A DNA stretch of 64,000 nt from Streptomyces fagopyri (GTDB lineage Bacteria; Actinomycetota; Actinomycetes; Streptomycetales; Streptomycetaceae), in contig NZ_CP045643.1 in NCBI RefSeq assembly GCF_009498275.1, forward strand, positions 8,556,001-8,620,000, read 5' to 3'. The translations under genes were made by a program, and so were the position numbers. Below, piece by piece: positions 44,661 through 53,921 of the stretch; the stretch's first letter is position 1; each line of letters starts with the position of its first letter. The notes under the pieces are model-generated. The model saw nothing but the letters and a program-made list of their open reading frames with translations. It ran no database searches and was not told the DNA's origin.

Positions 44661-46469
44661 TCAGGGGTAGGAGACCACCGTGGACGGCACGGTGGAGGTC
44701 CCCGAGGTGGGTGACCCGGTGTCGTTGACGACCCGTTCGTACTGCCCGTTGCCTCCCAGCGAGACGACCAGGAGGTTGTGGAACTTGACCCCCGGCTTGT
44801 TCGGTGCCGCGAACCCGTGGTGCTGGACGATCGTCGGATCGACGTTGTAGTAGCAGTAGCTGCCCAGGCCCCATCCCTCGTGCGCGGTCACGGAGTCGGC
44901 GACCTTGTAGGCCGCGTACCCCTTGATCCCGCCGTTCTGGATGGCGGCCTGGTTCGGCGCGTCGTACGCCTTCTCGTTCTGGAAGAAGATGGTGCGTCCG
45001 CGCTCGCCGTACCACTGGACGTCGTACTTGTTGAAGTGCTCGACGAACAGGCCGGTGGCCAGGACGTCGGCACCGTTGACACGGATGCCGTAGTCGGCCC
45101 GGTTGGTCTCCCAGCCGACGCCGGTGCCGTGGTCGGCGCGCCAGACCCAGGTGTGGTCGATGATCGTGTGACGGCTGTTGATGACCATGCTGGTGGTGGC
45201 CTTGCCGGCGCCCGCGCCGCCGATGCGCACGAAGACGTCCTGCACGGTGGTCGGGTTCGCGGAGTGGTCCGCCGAGGCTCCGGCGGGCCCGACCTCCAGC
45301 AGAGTGGACGAGTTGACCGGGCCCGCGTCGATCAGGAAGCCGGCCAGCCGCACCCCGTCGACGTCCGCCGTCCTGAGCGCGGTGACGCCGTTGTCCGGGA
45401 TCAGGGTGGCGTAACCGAGGCCGAGGACCACGGTGCCCGCCCGGTTGACCTGGATCGGCTGGTCGAGGTGGTAGATCCCCGGGGTCAGCAGCAGATGGAG
45501 ACCCTGGGTGAGCGCGGCGTTGAGGGTGGCGGCGGTGACGCCCGGTTTGGCCACGTAGAACTGGCTGAGCGACAGCGACGTGCCGCGCGGGGTGCCACTG
45601 CCCCAGGTGGTACCGCGCGCGTTGGTGCGCTTCTCCGGCAGGAAGACGCGGTACTCGCCGCCGTTCAGGTAGAGGAACGGCTTCTCCCGGGAGACCGGTG
45701 TGGTGTCGAGCGTGGTGTAGGGCGGGTTGGGGAAGGACTGCGCGGGCGCGCCCTGGACGCCGGAGAACACCATGTTCCAGACGGCGTTGGCCCAGCCGCC
45801 CACCGAACTGTCGCGGGTGTACCACTGCTGCTGCGAGTAGGGTCCGACCGAACCGTCGACGCGGCTGTCGGCGATATAGCCGCCGCTGGCCCAGCCGTAG
45901 CCGCTCGGCGCGAGATTGAGACCGCCCTTGATGTGCATCCGGCGGAAGGGGGCGGCCTGCGCGACCGCCCACCGGTTGGTGCCGTTGACCGGACTGAGGG
46001 CGAGGTTCTCCGCCGAGCGCCAGAAGTTCTGGGTCGCGTTGCCGTTGAACCAACCCGCGTCGACGGTCACGTCGCCGTTGATGGTGGTGTCGTCCGGTGA
46101 CAGACCGAGGCCGGCGATCGAGGTGTAGAAGCCGAGTTGGGCGTTGAGCCCGTTGTAGGTCCCCGGTTTGAACAGCAGCGCGAAGCGTCCCGTGCCGAAC
46201 TGGGCCGACTCCTGCTGGCGGAAGACCTGGTCCAGCCTGGACTGGATACCGGCTGTGGACGGGTCGAAGACGATCACGTTCGGGCCGAGGTCGCCGCCGC
46301 CCGGCAGGGCCTGCGGCTGTTTCACGGGCGCGGCGGGAGCGGCGGACGCCGGTGAGGACAGTCCGAGCAGCCCGGGGGCGGCGGCAGCGCCGGCCATCGC
46401 GCCGAGTACGGAACGCCGTGCCACCGGCGACGGGCCCGGGTCCTGGGCCTCTGTGGGGGTTGAAGGCAT
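44661..46469 (-). CDS. Secreted GH55 exo-beta-1,3-glucanase
   Basis: A 602-residue secreted enzyme. The signal peptide has a twin-arginine ARRSVLGAMAGAAAAPGLLG. The mature part has two right-handed beta-helix repeats (FGTGRFALLFKPGTYNGLNAQLGFYTSIAGLGLSPDDTTINGDVTVDAGW; LLLTPGIYHLDQPIQVNRAGTVVLGLGYATLIPDNGVTAL). From memory it closely resembles the characterised GH55 laminarinase SacteLam55A of Streptomyces SirexAA-E. A candidate catalytic Glu is Glu499 in FQNEKAYDAP. Proteins like this are often mislabelled adenylyl cyclase. A LacI-type operator lies 45 bases upstream. Confidence 0.92.
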   Translation of the reverse strand: MPSTPTEAQDPGPSPVARRSVLGAMAGAAAAPGLLGLSSPASAAPAAPVKQPQALPGGGDLGPNVIVFDPSTAGIQSRLDQVFRQQESAQFGTGRFALLFKPGTYNGLNAQLGFYTSIAGLGLSPDDTTINGDVTVDAGWFNGNATQNFWRSAENLALSPVNGTNRWAVAQAAPFRRMHIKGGLNLAPSGYGWASGGYIADSRVDGSVGPYSQQQWYTRDSSVGGWANAVWNMVFSGVQGAPAQSFPNPPYTTLDTTPVSREKPFLYLNGGEYRVFLPEKRTNARGTTWGSGTPRGTSLSLSQFYVAKPGVTAATLNAALTQGLHLLLTPGIYHLDQPIQVNRAGTVVLGLGYATLIPDNGVTALRTADVDGVRLAGFLIDAGPVNSSTLLEVGPAGASADHSANPTTVQDVFVRIGGAGAGKATTSMVINSRHTIIDHTWVWRADHGTGVGWETNRADYGIRVNGADVLATGLFVEHFNKYDVQWYGERGRTIFFQNEKAYDAPNQAAIQNGGIKGYAAYKVADSVTAHEGWGLGSYCYYNVDPTIVQHHGFAAPNKPGVKFHNLLVVSLGGNGQYERVVNDTGSPTSGTSTVPSTVVSYP

Positions 46470-46513
46470 GGGGGCGACTCTCCTGGTTCAGGAAGTGAAC
46501 GATGGGAGGGGTG

Positions 46514-46527
46514 GGGGAGCGCTCTCT
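46514..46527 (-). promoter_or_regulatory. LacI-type operator, GH55 copy
   Basis: GGGGAGCGCTCTCT has the GAGCGCTC core of the island palindrome, with one half altered, about 45 bases before the GH55 start. Confidence 0.65.
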
Positions 46528-46764
46528 TGCCGATGCATGCTTCAGCCAGGTGAACGACGCGTCAAGAGTTGTGACCGGAGTCCCGCGGGTTGTTGTCGAT
46601 CGGACAGTCAAGTCGGCCTGATTGTGCGGTGGTTCGAGGCAGTATCGGGGTGCTCGGGTATGCGGTCCGCGCTCTGCTTGCGTTCAAGAGATGCGTGGAG
46701 AGCCGGGAGTGATCCTCCGTCCATTTCCCTTGACACCCCTGTGCCGCCGCCACAACACTCCTCG

Positions 46765-46784
46765 CTGGGAGAGCGCTCTCCCAG
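46765..46784 (+). promoter_or_regulatory. LacI-type operator, perfect 20-bp copy before DUF1996
   Basis: CTGGGAGAGCGCTCTCCCAG is a perfect 20-base palindrome, 116 bases upstream of the DUF1996 start. It stands in the 430-base divergent space that also has the GH55 copy; nothing else recognisable was seen in that space. Confidence 0.8.
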
Positions 46785-46899
46785 TCATTCCGGCACATGT
46801 GATGGTCCGTCACCCGGGCGGCCGCAGCAGCACTGTGCAGTCCGCCGCTCACGGCCGCCTGACCCCCACCACCCACCATCGACGTGGCAGGAGGTCTCC

Positions 46900-47994
46900 A
46901 TGGCACGGAGATCGAAGATCCTCTCAGGAATGCTGATGTCAAGCGCACTGCTGTTGACCACGCTCGGCCTGGCCGGGGTGGCCATGAGCGCCGACCCCGT
47001 CCCCGGCGCGGCGACGTCCGTGGCCGCGGGGGCCACCGGACACACGGGTCATGTGATGGCCGCCTCGACACAGTCCTCGCCCGAGGACCCGGACGGCGAC
47101 GGGTACATCCCCGCCAACCCGCCGGTGACCGGCGTCGTCCCCTCCAAGGCGGAGCCGACGCACCGTTACTTCCACGAGTTCCAGGCCAACTGCTCGGTGA
47201 CGCACACCAGGCCGGACGACCCGATCGTCTACCCGGGGCAGCCGGGCAAGTCCCACGACCACACCTTCATGGGCAACACCACGACCGACGCCGCCAGCAC
47301 CACGGCCTCGCTCGACGCCGGCTCCACCACCTGCAAGGCGCCGGGGGACAGGTCGGCGTACTGGATGCCCACCCTGCTCAAGGGCAACACGCCCGTACTG
47401 CCGGTGGGTCCCCAGGTGATCTACTACAAGGCGGGTGTCACCGACTACACCAGCGTGCGGCCCTTCCCCAAGGGGCTGCGGTTCGTCGTCGGCAACCCGA
47501 TGCAGTCCGCGGCGGACTTCCGCAACCACCGCGGGTTCGTGGAGGGCTGGGAGTGCGGCGACAGCTTCTTCAACATCGACTTCCCGCAGCAGTGTCCGAA
47601 CAGGGCCGACGTCCAGCTCAACATCCGTTTCCAGGCGCCCAGTTGCTGGGACGGCGCGTACCTGGACACACCCAACCACCAGAGCCACATGGCCTATCCG
47701 GTCGTCAACCCCGGCACCAACAACAACATCTGCCCGGACGACCACCCGGTCGCCCTGCCGATGATCGAGTTCAAGATGGCCTTCCCCGTCAACGGTGACA
47801 TGTCCCAGGTGAGACTGGCGAGCGGCGCGGGTCACTCCTTCCACTACGACTTCTTCAACGCGTGGGACAACCCGACACTGAAGGCGCTCGTCGACCACTG
47901 CGTCGTCGGCGGTCTCCAGTGCGACGCCCGCGGCTACGACCAGACCCACCCGGAAGCCGGCGCGGCACTCGACGCGAACTACCGGCTCCCCTGA
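46900..47994 (+). CDS. Secreted DUF1996 protein
   Basis: A 364-residue secreted protein. A signal peptide (SKILSGMLMSSALLLTTLGLAGVAMS) is followed by a linker, then a DUF1996 domain from about residue 85 (RYFHEFQANCSVTHTRPDDPIVYPGQPGKSHDHTFMGN...). It is rich in conserved His, Asp and Cys: KSHDHTFMGN, WECGDSFFNIDFPQQCPN, APSCWDG, HQSHMAYP, HSFHYDFFNAW. These could form a metal site and disulfides. The family has no activity known to me. GGCAGGAGG precedes the ATG. The operator shared with beta-1,3-glucanases suggests a role in glucan use or fungal wall attack. Confidence 0.88.
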   Translation: MARRSKILSGMLMSSALLLTTLGLAGVAMSADPVPGAATSVAAGATGHTGHVMAASTQSSPEDPDGDGYIPANPPVTGVVPSKAEPTHRYFHEFQANCSVTHTRPDDPIVYPGQPGKSHDHTFMGNTTTDAASTTASLDAGSTTCKAPGDRSAYWMPTLLKGNTPVLPVGPQVIYYKAGVTDYTSVRPFPKGLRFVVGNPMQSAADFRNHRGFVEGWECGDSFFNIDFPQQCPNRADVQLNIRFQAPSCWDGAYLDTPNHQSHMAYPVVNPGTNNNICPDDHPVALPMIEFKMAFPVNGDMSQVRLASGAGHSFHYDFFNAWDNPTLKALVDHCVVGGLQCDARGYDQTHPEAGAALDANYRLP

Positions 47995-48227
47995 ACCGGG
48001 CCGGCCCGGCCGACCATGTCCCCGCTGCGGCCGGGCCGCCCCTCTCGTCCCGCACCCTCCCGTGCCCCGTCCCGGACAGCTGCCCCACCCGCACGGCCCC
48101 TCACACCTCACGGCTCCCCGTCGTCCCGGACGGTTCGCCCCACCGCGCACGGCCCCCGTCGTCCGGGCGGCTCCCCCACGCCGCACGGCCCCCACCCGCA
48201 CACCGGAGAAGCAGCGGAGTACCCCAC
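47995..48227. repeat. C-rich degenerate repeats
   Basis: A 233-base space of low complexity with recurring CCGTCGTCC(C)GG and CCGCACGGCCCC units. No gene or operator copy was found here, so the next gene may depend on the DUF1996 promoter. Confidence 0.65.
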
Positions 48228-49982
48228 ATGACCTCACCGCCCCGCACCCCCGTACGCCGCGTCGCGGCCCCCCTCGTCGCCGGACTGCTCGCCGCCGGCG
48301 CCCTCGTCGCCCTGCCCGGCCCCTCGGCCCACGCCGCCGCCACCGTGGTGAAGGTGACCGGCGGCCAGGGCAACTGGCAGCTCACCGTGAACGGCAGCCC
48401 CTACCAGATCAAGGGCCTGACCTGGGGGCCCGCCGTCGCCGACGCCGACAGATACATGCCCGACCTGCAGTCCATGGGCGTCAACACCATCCGTACCTGG
48501 GGCACCGACGCGAGCAGCAAGCCGCTCTTCGACTCCGCGGCCGCCCACGGCGTCAAGGTGATCGCCGGCTTCTGGCTGCAACCCGGCGGCGGCCCCGGCA
48601 GCGGCGGCTGCGTGAACTACCTGACGGACACCGCCTACAAGAACCAGGTGCTCAACGAATTCCCCCAGTGGGCCGCCACCTACAAGGACAACCCCGGCGT
48701 CCTGATGTGGAACGTCGGCAACGAGTCCGTGCTCGGGCTGCAGAACTGCTACAGCGGTGACGAACTGGAGCGCCAGCGCGACGCGTACACCACGCTGGTC
48801 AACGACATCACCAAGAAGATCCACGCCGTCGACCCCAACCACCCGGTCACCTCCACCGACGCGTGGACCGGCGCCTGGCCCTACTACAAGAAGAACGCGC
48901 CCGCCCTGGACCTGTACGCCGTCAACGCCTACAACGCCGTCTGCGACGTGAAGTCGGCCTGGCAGCAGGGCGGTTACACCAAGCCCTACATCGTCACCGA
49001 GACCGGCCCGGCGGGCGAGTGGGAGGTCCCGGACGACGCCAACGGCGTCCCCGCGGAGCCCACCGACCAGGCCAAGGCCGACGGATACACGCGGGCGTGG
49101 AACTGCGTCACCGGACACAGGGGCGTGGCGCTCGGTGCCACGATGTTCCACTACGGCACCGAGTACGACTTCGGCGGCATCTGGTTCAACCTGCTGCCCG
49201 CGGGCGAGAAACGGCTGTCGTACTACGCGGTGAAGAAGGCGTACGGCGCGGACACCTCCCGCGACAACACCCCGCCGGTCATCTCCGGCCTGACCGTCGA
49301 GGGAGACGCGGCCAAGGTTCCGGCGGGAGGTTCCCTCACCCTCTCGGTGAAGGCCACGGACCCCAACGGTGACCCCCTCACGTACGAGGTGCTGGACAAC
49401 AGCAACTACATCGACCAGAGCAAGCAGTTGACCACGCTGCCCTCCACCGACCTCGGCGGCGGCCGTCTCCGGGTGACCGCGCCGGACCGGCCCGGCGTCT
49501 GGAAGATCTACGTCAAGGTCAAGGACGGCAAGGGCAACGTGGGTGTGGAGACCCGCTCCGTGCGGGTGGTGCCGCCCGTCCCGAGCGGTACGAACGTCGC
49601 CCTCGGCAAGCCGGCCACCGCGTCCTCCTCCCAGGCCGGCGGCGGTGACTGCCCCTGCACCGCCGCGGGAGCCGTCGACGGGAACCTCACCACGCGCTGG
49701 GCCAGCGACTGGAGCGACCCCCAGTGGCTCCGCGTCGACCTCGGCACCCGCACCTCGTTCCGGCACGTACAACTGGTCTGGGAGACCTCGTACGCCAAGG
49801 CCTACACCGTGCAGACGTCGGACGACGGACAGAACTGGACCACCGTCCGCTCGGTCACCGACGGCAACGGCGGTGTCGACGACCTCGACCTCACGGGCAC
49901 CGGCCGTTATGTGCGCGTCAACGGCACCGCCCGCGGGACCGGATGGGGCTACTCGCTCTACGAGTTCGGTGTCTACAGCTGA
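48228..49982 (+). CDS. Secreted clan GH-A glycosidase with discoidin (CBM32-like) domain
   Basis: A 584-residue secreted protein. After a signal peptide (ending PSAHAA) comes a GH2/GH5-like TIM barrel with acid/base Glu166 in WNVGNES and nucleophile Glu258 in IVTETGPAGEW. A fibronectin/cadherin-like domain (about 350-455) and a C-terminal F5/8 type C domain (NVALGKPATASSSQ...WLRVDLGTRTSFRHVQLVWE) follow. It may act on beta-glucans, perhaps as an endo-glucanase or transglycosylase; the exact family is uncertain. GGAG precedes the ATG. It lies just before the LacI gene. Confidence 0.83.
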   Translation: MTSPPRTPVRRVAAPLVAGLLAAGALVALPGPSAHAAATVVKVTGGQGNWQLTVNGSPYQIKGLTWGPAVADADRYMPDLQSMGVNTIRTWGTDASSKPLFDSAAAHGVKVIAGFWLQPGGGPGSGGCVNYLTDTAYKNQVLNEFPQWAATYKDNPGVLMWNVGNESVLGLQNCYSGDELERQRDAYTTLVNDITKKIHAVDPNHPVTSTDAWTGAWPYYKKNAPALDLYAVNAYNAVCDVKSAWQQGGYTKPYIVTETGPAGEWEVPDDANGVPAEPTDQAKADGYTRAWNCVTGHRGVALGATMFHYGTEYDFGGIWFNLLPAGEKRLSYYAVKKAYGADTSRDNTPPVISGLTVEGDAAKVPAGGSLTLSVKATDPNGDPLTYEVLDNSNYIDQSKQLTTLPSTDLGGGRLRVTAPDRPGVWKIYVKVKDGKGNVGVETRSVRVVPPVPSGTNVALGKPATASSSQAGGGDCPCTAAGAVDGNLTTRWASDWSDPQWLRVDLGTRTSFRHVQLVWETSYAKAYTVQTSDDGQNWTTVRSVTDGNGGVDDLDLTGTGRYVRVNGTARGTGWGYSLYEFGVYS

Positions 49983-49994
49983 TTCGCAGCTCGA

Positions 49995-50014
49995 TGGGAG
50001 AGCGCTCTATCCCG
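49995..50014 (+). promoter_or_regulatory. LacI-type operator, autoregulatory copy
   Basis: TGGGAGAGCGCTCTATCCCG contains the same AGAGCGCTCT core, with one base inserted or changed in the right half. It is about 31 bases before the lacI ATG, inside the expected promoter. Confidence 0.7.
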
Positions 50015-50044
50015 GCGCAGTACGCGACGGTTAAGGTGCGGGGC

Positions 50045-51085
50045 ATGAGCAGACAGGCCCCCACGCTGGAGGATGTCGCGCGGGAGGCCGGAGTCTCCCG
50101 CGCGACGGTTTCCCGGGTCATCAACGGCGTCCGCAACGTCGATCCCGGTATTCAGGAAGTGGTGCGCCAGGCGGTCGAGCGGACGGGCTACGCCCCCAAC
50201 CGGGCCGCCAGGTCACTGGTGACCCGGCGGACCCAGACGGTGGCGCTGATCGTCTCCGGCGCGGGCGACACCTCGGAAGGTGAGCAGAGCGCCTTCACCG
50301 CACGGGTGTTCGCGGACCCGTTCTTCGGACGGGTCGTCGCCGGGGTGGTGGGCTATCTGCGGCCCCGCTCGATGCATCCGCTGCTGATGTTCGCCGAATC
50401 CCCCGAGGCCCGGCAGCAGGTGCTGTCGGATCTGCGGCAGGGCAGCGCGGACGGCGCCCTCGTCGTCTCCACCCACGCGGACGACCCGATGCCCGCGCTG
50501 CTCGCCGACGCCGGCGTGCCGGCCGTCCTCTTCGCCCGGCCGTCGCGCCCCGTCCCGCTGAGTTATGTCGACCTCGCGCACCGGGACGGCGCGCGGCAGG
50601 CCGCCGAACATCTGCTGAAGCGGGGCTGCCGACGGATCGTCACGGTCACGGGACCGCTGGGGGTGGGCGCGAGCCAGGACCGGCTCGCCGGGTTCCGCGA
50701 CACGATGGCGCGCAGCGGACATCCGTACGTGCCGGTCGCCGAGGGCGGGTTCACCCTGGACAGCGGAATGGCCGCCATGTCCGGACTGCTGGCCGAACAC
50801 CCGGACGTCGACGGGGTGTTCGCCGCCAACGACCTGATGGCCCAGGGCGCCTGCCAGGTGCTGCGGGAGCGGGGCAGACGAGTGCCCGACGATGTCGCGG
50901 TCGTGGGCTTCGACGACTCCAGCGTGGCGGCCACCTGCAGGCCCGCGCTGACCACCGTGCGCCAGCCGGTCGAGGAGATGGCCTCGACGATGGCCGCCCT
51001 CCTCGACGAGCACATCCAGGGCCTGCGCACCGACCCCACGTCGGTGATCTTCGATCCGGAACTCGTGGTGAGAGAGTCCGCGTAG
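50045..51085 (+). CDS. LacI-family regulator of the glucanase genes
   Basis: A 346-residue LacI protein. The N-terminal helix-turn-helix and hinge (TLEDVAREAGVSRATVSRVINGVRNVDPGIQEVVRQAVERTGYAPNRAARSL) are followed by a periplasmic-binding-like effector domain to the end (GVFAANDLMAQGACQVLRERGRRVPDDVAVVGFDDSSVA). The operator in its own promoter matches copies before GH64, GH55 and DUF1996, so it is probably a repressor released by a beta-glucan oligosaccharide. This is inference from motif sharing. ATG 50045 follows AAGG. Confidence 0.93.
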   Translation: MSRQAPTLEDVAREAGVSRATVSRVINGVRNVDPGIQEVVRQAVERTGYAPNRAARSLVTRRTQTVALIVSGAGDTSEGEQSAFTARVFADPFFGRVVAGVVGYLRPRSMHPLLMFAESPEARQQVLSDLRQGSADGALVVSTHADDPMPALLADAGVPAVLFARPSRPVPLSYVDLAHRDGARQAAEHLLKRGCRRIVTVTGPLGVGASQDRLAGFRDTMARSGHPYVPVAEGGFTLDSGMAAMSGLLAEHPDVDGVFAANDLMAQGACQVLRERGRRVPDDVAVVGFDDSSVAATCRPALTTVRQPVEEMASTMAALLDEHIQGLRTDPTSVIFDPELVVRESA

Positions 51086-51293
51086 GAAGCCACCTCCGAC
51101 CGCCCGCACGACGGATGACGGGGCACGACGCGCGGCGCGCGACGACTGATGACCGCGGGCGCCGGCGGGGTTCGGCCCCACCGTCGCGCCGGGCCCGCCC
51201 GCACGGTTCGCCGCCGACGATGACGGACACTGGAACCGTCAGGATGCGGAGCGAGCCGGCAGGACCACCGGCCGGCGACGGGAAGGCAGGCGA

Positions 51294-52163
51294 ATGACCC
51301 ACCCGATCACCGTGGGCGTGGACGGATCACCCGAGAGCAGGGCCGCGGCGGCGTGGGCGGCCCGGGAGGCCGTCCGACGCGGCGTGCCCCTGCGGGTGAT
51401 GTACGCGTGGCACTGGCCGCCCCACGGCATGGTGGACGGCGGCGGGGACCAGCAGGCCCGCTGGGTCCGGGAGATGGTCCGCGATGTCGCCCGCACGGTC
51501 GCCGACGCGCACCCGGACCTGCCGGTGACCGACGAGGTGGTGGACGGCGCGGCCGTGGAAGCCCTGCTCGGCGAGACCGCCGGCGCCCGCGCGCTGGCGC
51601 TCGGTTCGCGCGGACACGGCGCGGTCGTGGGGTTCCTGCTCGGTTCGGTCGGACAGCAGGTGATCGCCGAGGCCGGCTGCCCCGTCGTGCTGGTGCGCGC
51701 CGACGACCGGGCGGCGCCCGAGGCGGCGGGCCGGCAGATCGTCGTGGGCCAGCAGGGCGAGCCCGACGACAGTGCGGCGGCCCTGGAGTTCGCGTTCGAG
51801 ACGGCGGCGGCCCGTGGCGCCGGGGTACGCGCGGTACGTGCCTGGAACCTGCCCCCGGTGTTCGCCTACAGCCCGGGTTCGCTGAAACTGCTGGACGAGT
51901 CCGGCGGTCTCGAACCGTACGAGACCGAGGCGCTCGCCGAGGCGCTGCGGCCGTGGCGTGAGCGCTTCCCCGACGTACCCGTCACCGCGCACGTCGAGAT
52001 GGGGAGCGCCGGCCAGGTCCTCCTGGCGCAGGCCCCCCGCGCACAGTTGATCGTGGTCGGGCGCCGCGCGCACCGCTCCGCGCTGGGCGCACGGATCGGT
52101 TCCGTCGCACACGCGGTGATCCACCATGCTCCGTGCCCGGTGGCGGTGGTCCCGCACGCCTGA
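51294..52163 (+). CDS. Universal stress protein, two tandem Usp domains
   Basis: A 289-residue protein with two Usp domains (about residues 4-137 and 148-287). The first has ATP-site motifs TVGVDGSPES and GSRGHGAVVGFLLGSVGQQVIAEAGCPVVLV; the second ends VVGRRAHRSALGARIGSVAHAVIHHAPCPVAVV. Such proteins bind ATP and act in stress or dormancy. It stands alone; GGCAGG lies upstream of the ATG. Confidence 0.92.
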   Translation: MTHPITVGVDGSPESRAAAAWAAREAVRRGVPLRVMYAWHWPPHGMVDGGGDQQARWVREMVRDVARTVADAHPDLPVTDEVVDGAAVEALLGETAGARALALGSRGHGAVVGFLLGSVGQQVIAEAGCPVVLVRADDRAAPEAAGRQIVVGQQGEPDDSAAALEFAFETAAARGAGVRAVRAWNLPPVFAYSPGSLKLLDESGGLEPYETEALAEALRPWRERFPDVPVTAHVEMGSAGQVLLAQAPRAQLIVVGRRAHRSALGARIGSVAHAVIHHAPCPVAVVPHA

Positions 52164-52295
52164 GCGCGGCGCTCCCGAGTCCCGCAGGCCTGAGCGCGGT
52201 GCTCATGCGTCGCGCGGTCCTGAGTCCTGGGGGTGCGAGGACCCGCTTCCGCCCCGCCGTGCCGGCGCCCGGTGCCACGGCGAGGCGGCCGGCGG

Positions 52296-52649
52296 CTACT
52301 CGTCGTCGGCCCTGGACATCCGCAGGGCGAGGTCCTGGAGCAGGTCGGCCGTCTTGATGTCGGTCTGTCCGGAGTCGTGGACGTCGGCGAGCTCCGAGAA
52401 GAGGAACGCGAAGGCACCCACGAGGGAGATGGTGGCGGGCAGATAGGCGTCCGCGACGGCCTGTCCGGCCTCCGCGGGTCCGGCGTCCGCGGGCACCTCG
52501 ACGCGGGGGAAGACCTCGGTGACGAGCGCACCGAGTTGGGTCTCGGTCGTTTCGGGCCCGGCGTCCTCGTCCTGGGCGATCCTGCGCACCATCGCATTGG
52601 TCTCGGTGAGCACGCCGATGGCGCGCAGGATGATCTCCGTCTGTTCCAT
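52296..52649 (-). CDS. Conserved-type hypothetical protein, 117 aa
   Basis: A small acidic protein (MEQTEIILRAIGVLTETNAMVRRIAQDEDAGPETTETQLGALV...) that I do not recognise. It has one mildly hydrophobic stretch (ATISLVGAFAFLFSELADV) and an acidic end SRADDE. Codon use is Streptomyces-like. There is no ribosome site, but a TAGGCT lies 6 bases before the ATG on the minus strand, so a leaderless message is possible. Confidence 0.65.
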   Translation of the reverse strand: MEQTEIILRAIGVLTETNAMVRRIAQDEDAGPETTETQLGALVTEVFPRVEVPADAGPAEAGQAVADAYLPATISLVGAFAFLFSELADVHDSGQTDIKTADLLQDLALRMSRADDE

Positions 52650-52914
52650 GCCGTGAGCCTAATGCCGCGGCGGGCGACGTTCCCCCGTCGAGGAGCGGGA
52701 CAGTCCTTGGGGTGCGTGCTCGCGGTGTACCGCGTTCACACCCACGGGCATCCGGACGCGACGCGGCGGGGAGGTCGCCGGCGCCGAGACGGTCACGCTG
52801 TCGCGGTGGGCGGCCCTGGAGGGGCCGTCCGCGACCCCTTGACCTGAAGTGCTCTTCAAGTTCCAGACTCCTCCCCGGGTCCGCGGATGCCGGGCCCGAA
52901 CGGGAGGGACCGGC

Positions 52915-53901
52915 ATGAAGTACCGTTCCATCGGCGCTGATCCGAACAGCCGCCGTGAGGTGAGCGTGCTCGCGCTCGGCGCGATGCTGTTCGGCTCGGT
53001 GACGGACGAGAAGACCTCCTTCGCCGTACTCGACCGCTATGCCGAGGCCGGCGGGAACTTCGTCGACACGTCCGACAACTACGCGTTCTGGACGGACGGC
53101 GGCCAGGGCGGCCAGAGCGAGGAACTCCTCGGACGCTGGCGGCGCAGCCGAGGCGTCGGCGACGAGATCGTCTTCGCGACGAAGCTGGGTGCCCGGCCGC
53201 TGGCCCCCGGCACCGGGTACACCGACAATCCGGAGGGGCTGTCGGCCAGGACGATCCGGGAGGCCTCCGAGCGCAGCCGGGAAAGGCTCGGCCTGGACCG
53301 GATCGATCTGCTGTACGCGCACATCGAGGACCGGACCGTCGACATACGGGAGACCGTCGAGGGGTTCGGTGCGCTGGTGGCGGAGGGGGCCGTGGGCCTG
53401 CTCGGCGCGAGCAACCACGCCGTCTGGCGGGTCGAACGGGCCCGTGCCGTGGCCGCTGCCGCGGGGCTGCCCGGCTACGAGGTGCTGCAGTACCAGCACA
53501 GCCTGCTGCGGCCCCGTACCGACATACCCGACGAGCTCTTCCGGGACGGCGGCCTCGGCGGCGCGACCGGGGAACTCCTCAACTACCTGCGCGCGGAGCC
53601 CGCCTTGACCCTGGTCGCCTACTCGCCGCTGCTGCGCGGCGCCTACGGCCGCGCGGACAAACCGCTGCCCGCGGACTACGACCACCCGGGAACACCGCCC
53701 CGGCTCGCCGCGCTGCGGGCGGTCGCCCGGGAGACCGGAGCGAGCCCGAACCAGGTGGTGCTCGCCTGGCAGTTCGGCGCCGACTTCCCGGTGATCCCGC
53801 TGGTCGGGATGTCGTCCGTGGCACAGCTGGAGGAGAACCTGGCCGCCGTGGACCTGGAACTGACGCCGGAACAGCGGGAACGTCTCGACAGGGCGCACTG
53901 A
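52915..53901 (+). CDS. Aldo/keto reductase
   Basis: A 328-residue TIM-barrel reductase. The catalytic tetrad is visible: Asp and Tyr in FVDTSDNYAFW, Lys in FATKLG and His in LYAHIED. The cofactor-binding part near the C-terminus (NQVVLAWQFG, IPLVGMSS, QLEENLAAVDLEL) fits NADPH. It reduces aldehydes, ketones or sugars of unknown identity. The ATG follows CGGGAGGG. The stop faces a 36-bp repeat array. Confidence 0.9.
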   Translation: MKYRSIGADPNSRREVSVLALGAMLFGSVTDEKTSFAVLDRYAEAGGNFVDTSDNYAFWTDGGQGGQSEELLGRWRRSRGVGDEIVFATKLGARPLAPGTGYTDNPEGLSARTIREASERSRERLGLDRIDLLYAHIEDRTVDIRETVEGFGALVAEGAVGLLGASNHAVWRVERARAVAAAAGLPGYEVLQYQHSLLRPRTDIPDELFRDGGLGGATGELLNYLRAEPALTLVAYSPLLRGAYGRADKPLPADYDHPGTPPRLAALRAVARETGASPNQVVLAWQFGADFPVIPLVGMSSVAQLEENLAAVDLELTPEQRERLDRAH

Positions 53902-53921
53902 GGCGATCCGCCGCCCGCGGT

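Noticed and set aside
44661..46469. Annotation as adenylyl cyclase
   Set aside because: Relatives often carry this label, but the beta-helix sequence is that of GH55 glucanases and there is no cyclase motif.
43126..46611. Very long open frame on the minus strand through GDSL and GH55
   Set aside because: It overlaps two clear genes in wrong frames and its product is Arg/Pro/Gly-rich without motifs.
47995..48020. CCGGGCCGGCCCGG after DUF1996 as a terminator
   Set aside because: It is a palindrome without a loop and cannot form a normal hairpin of useful length.
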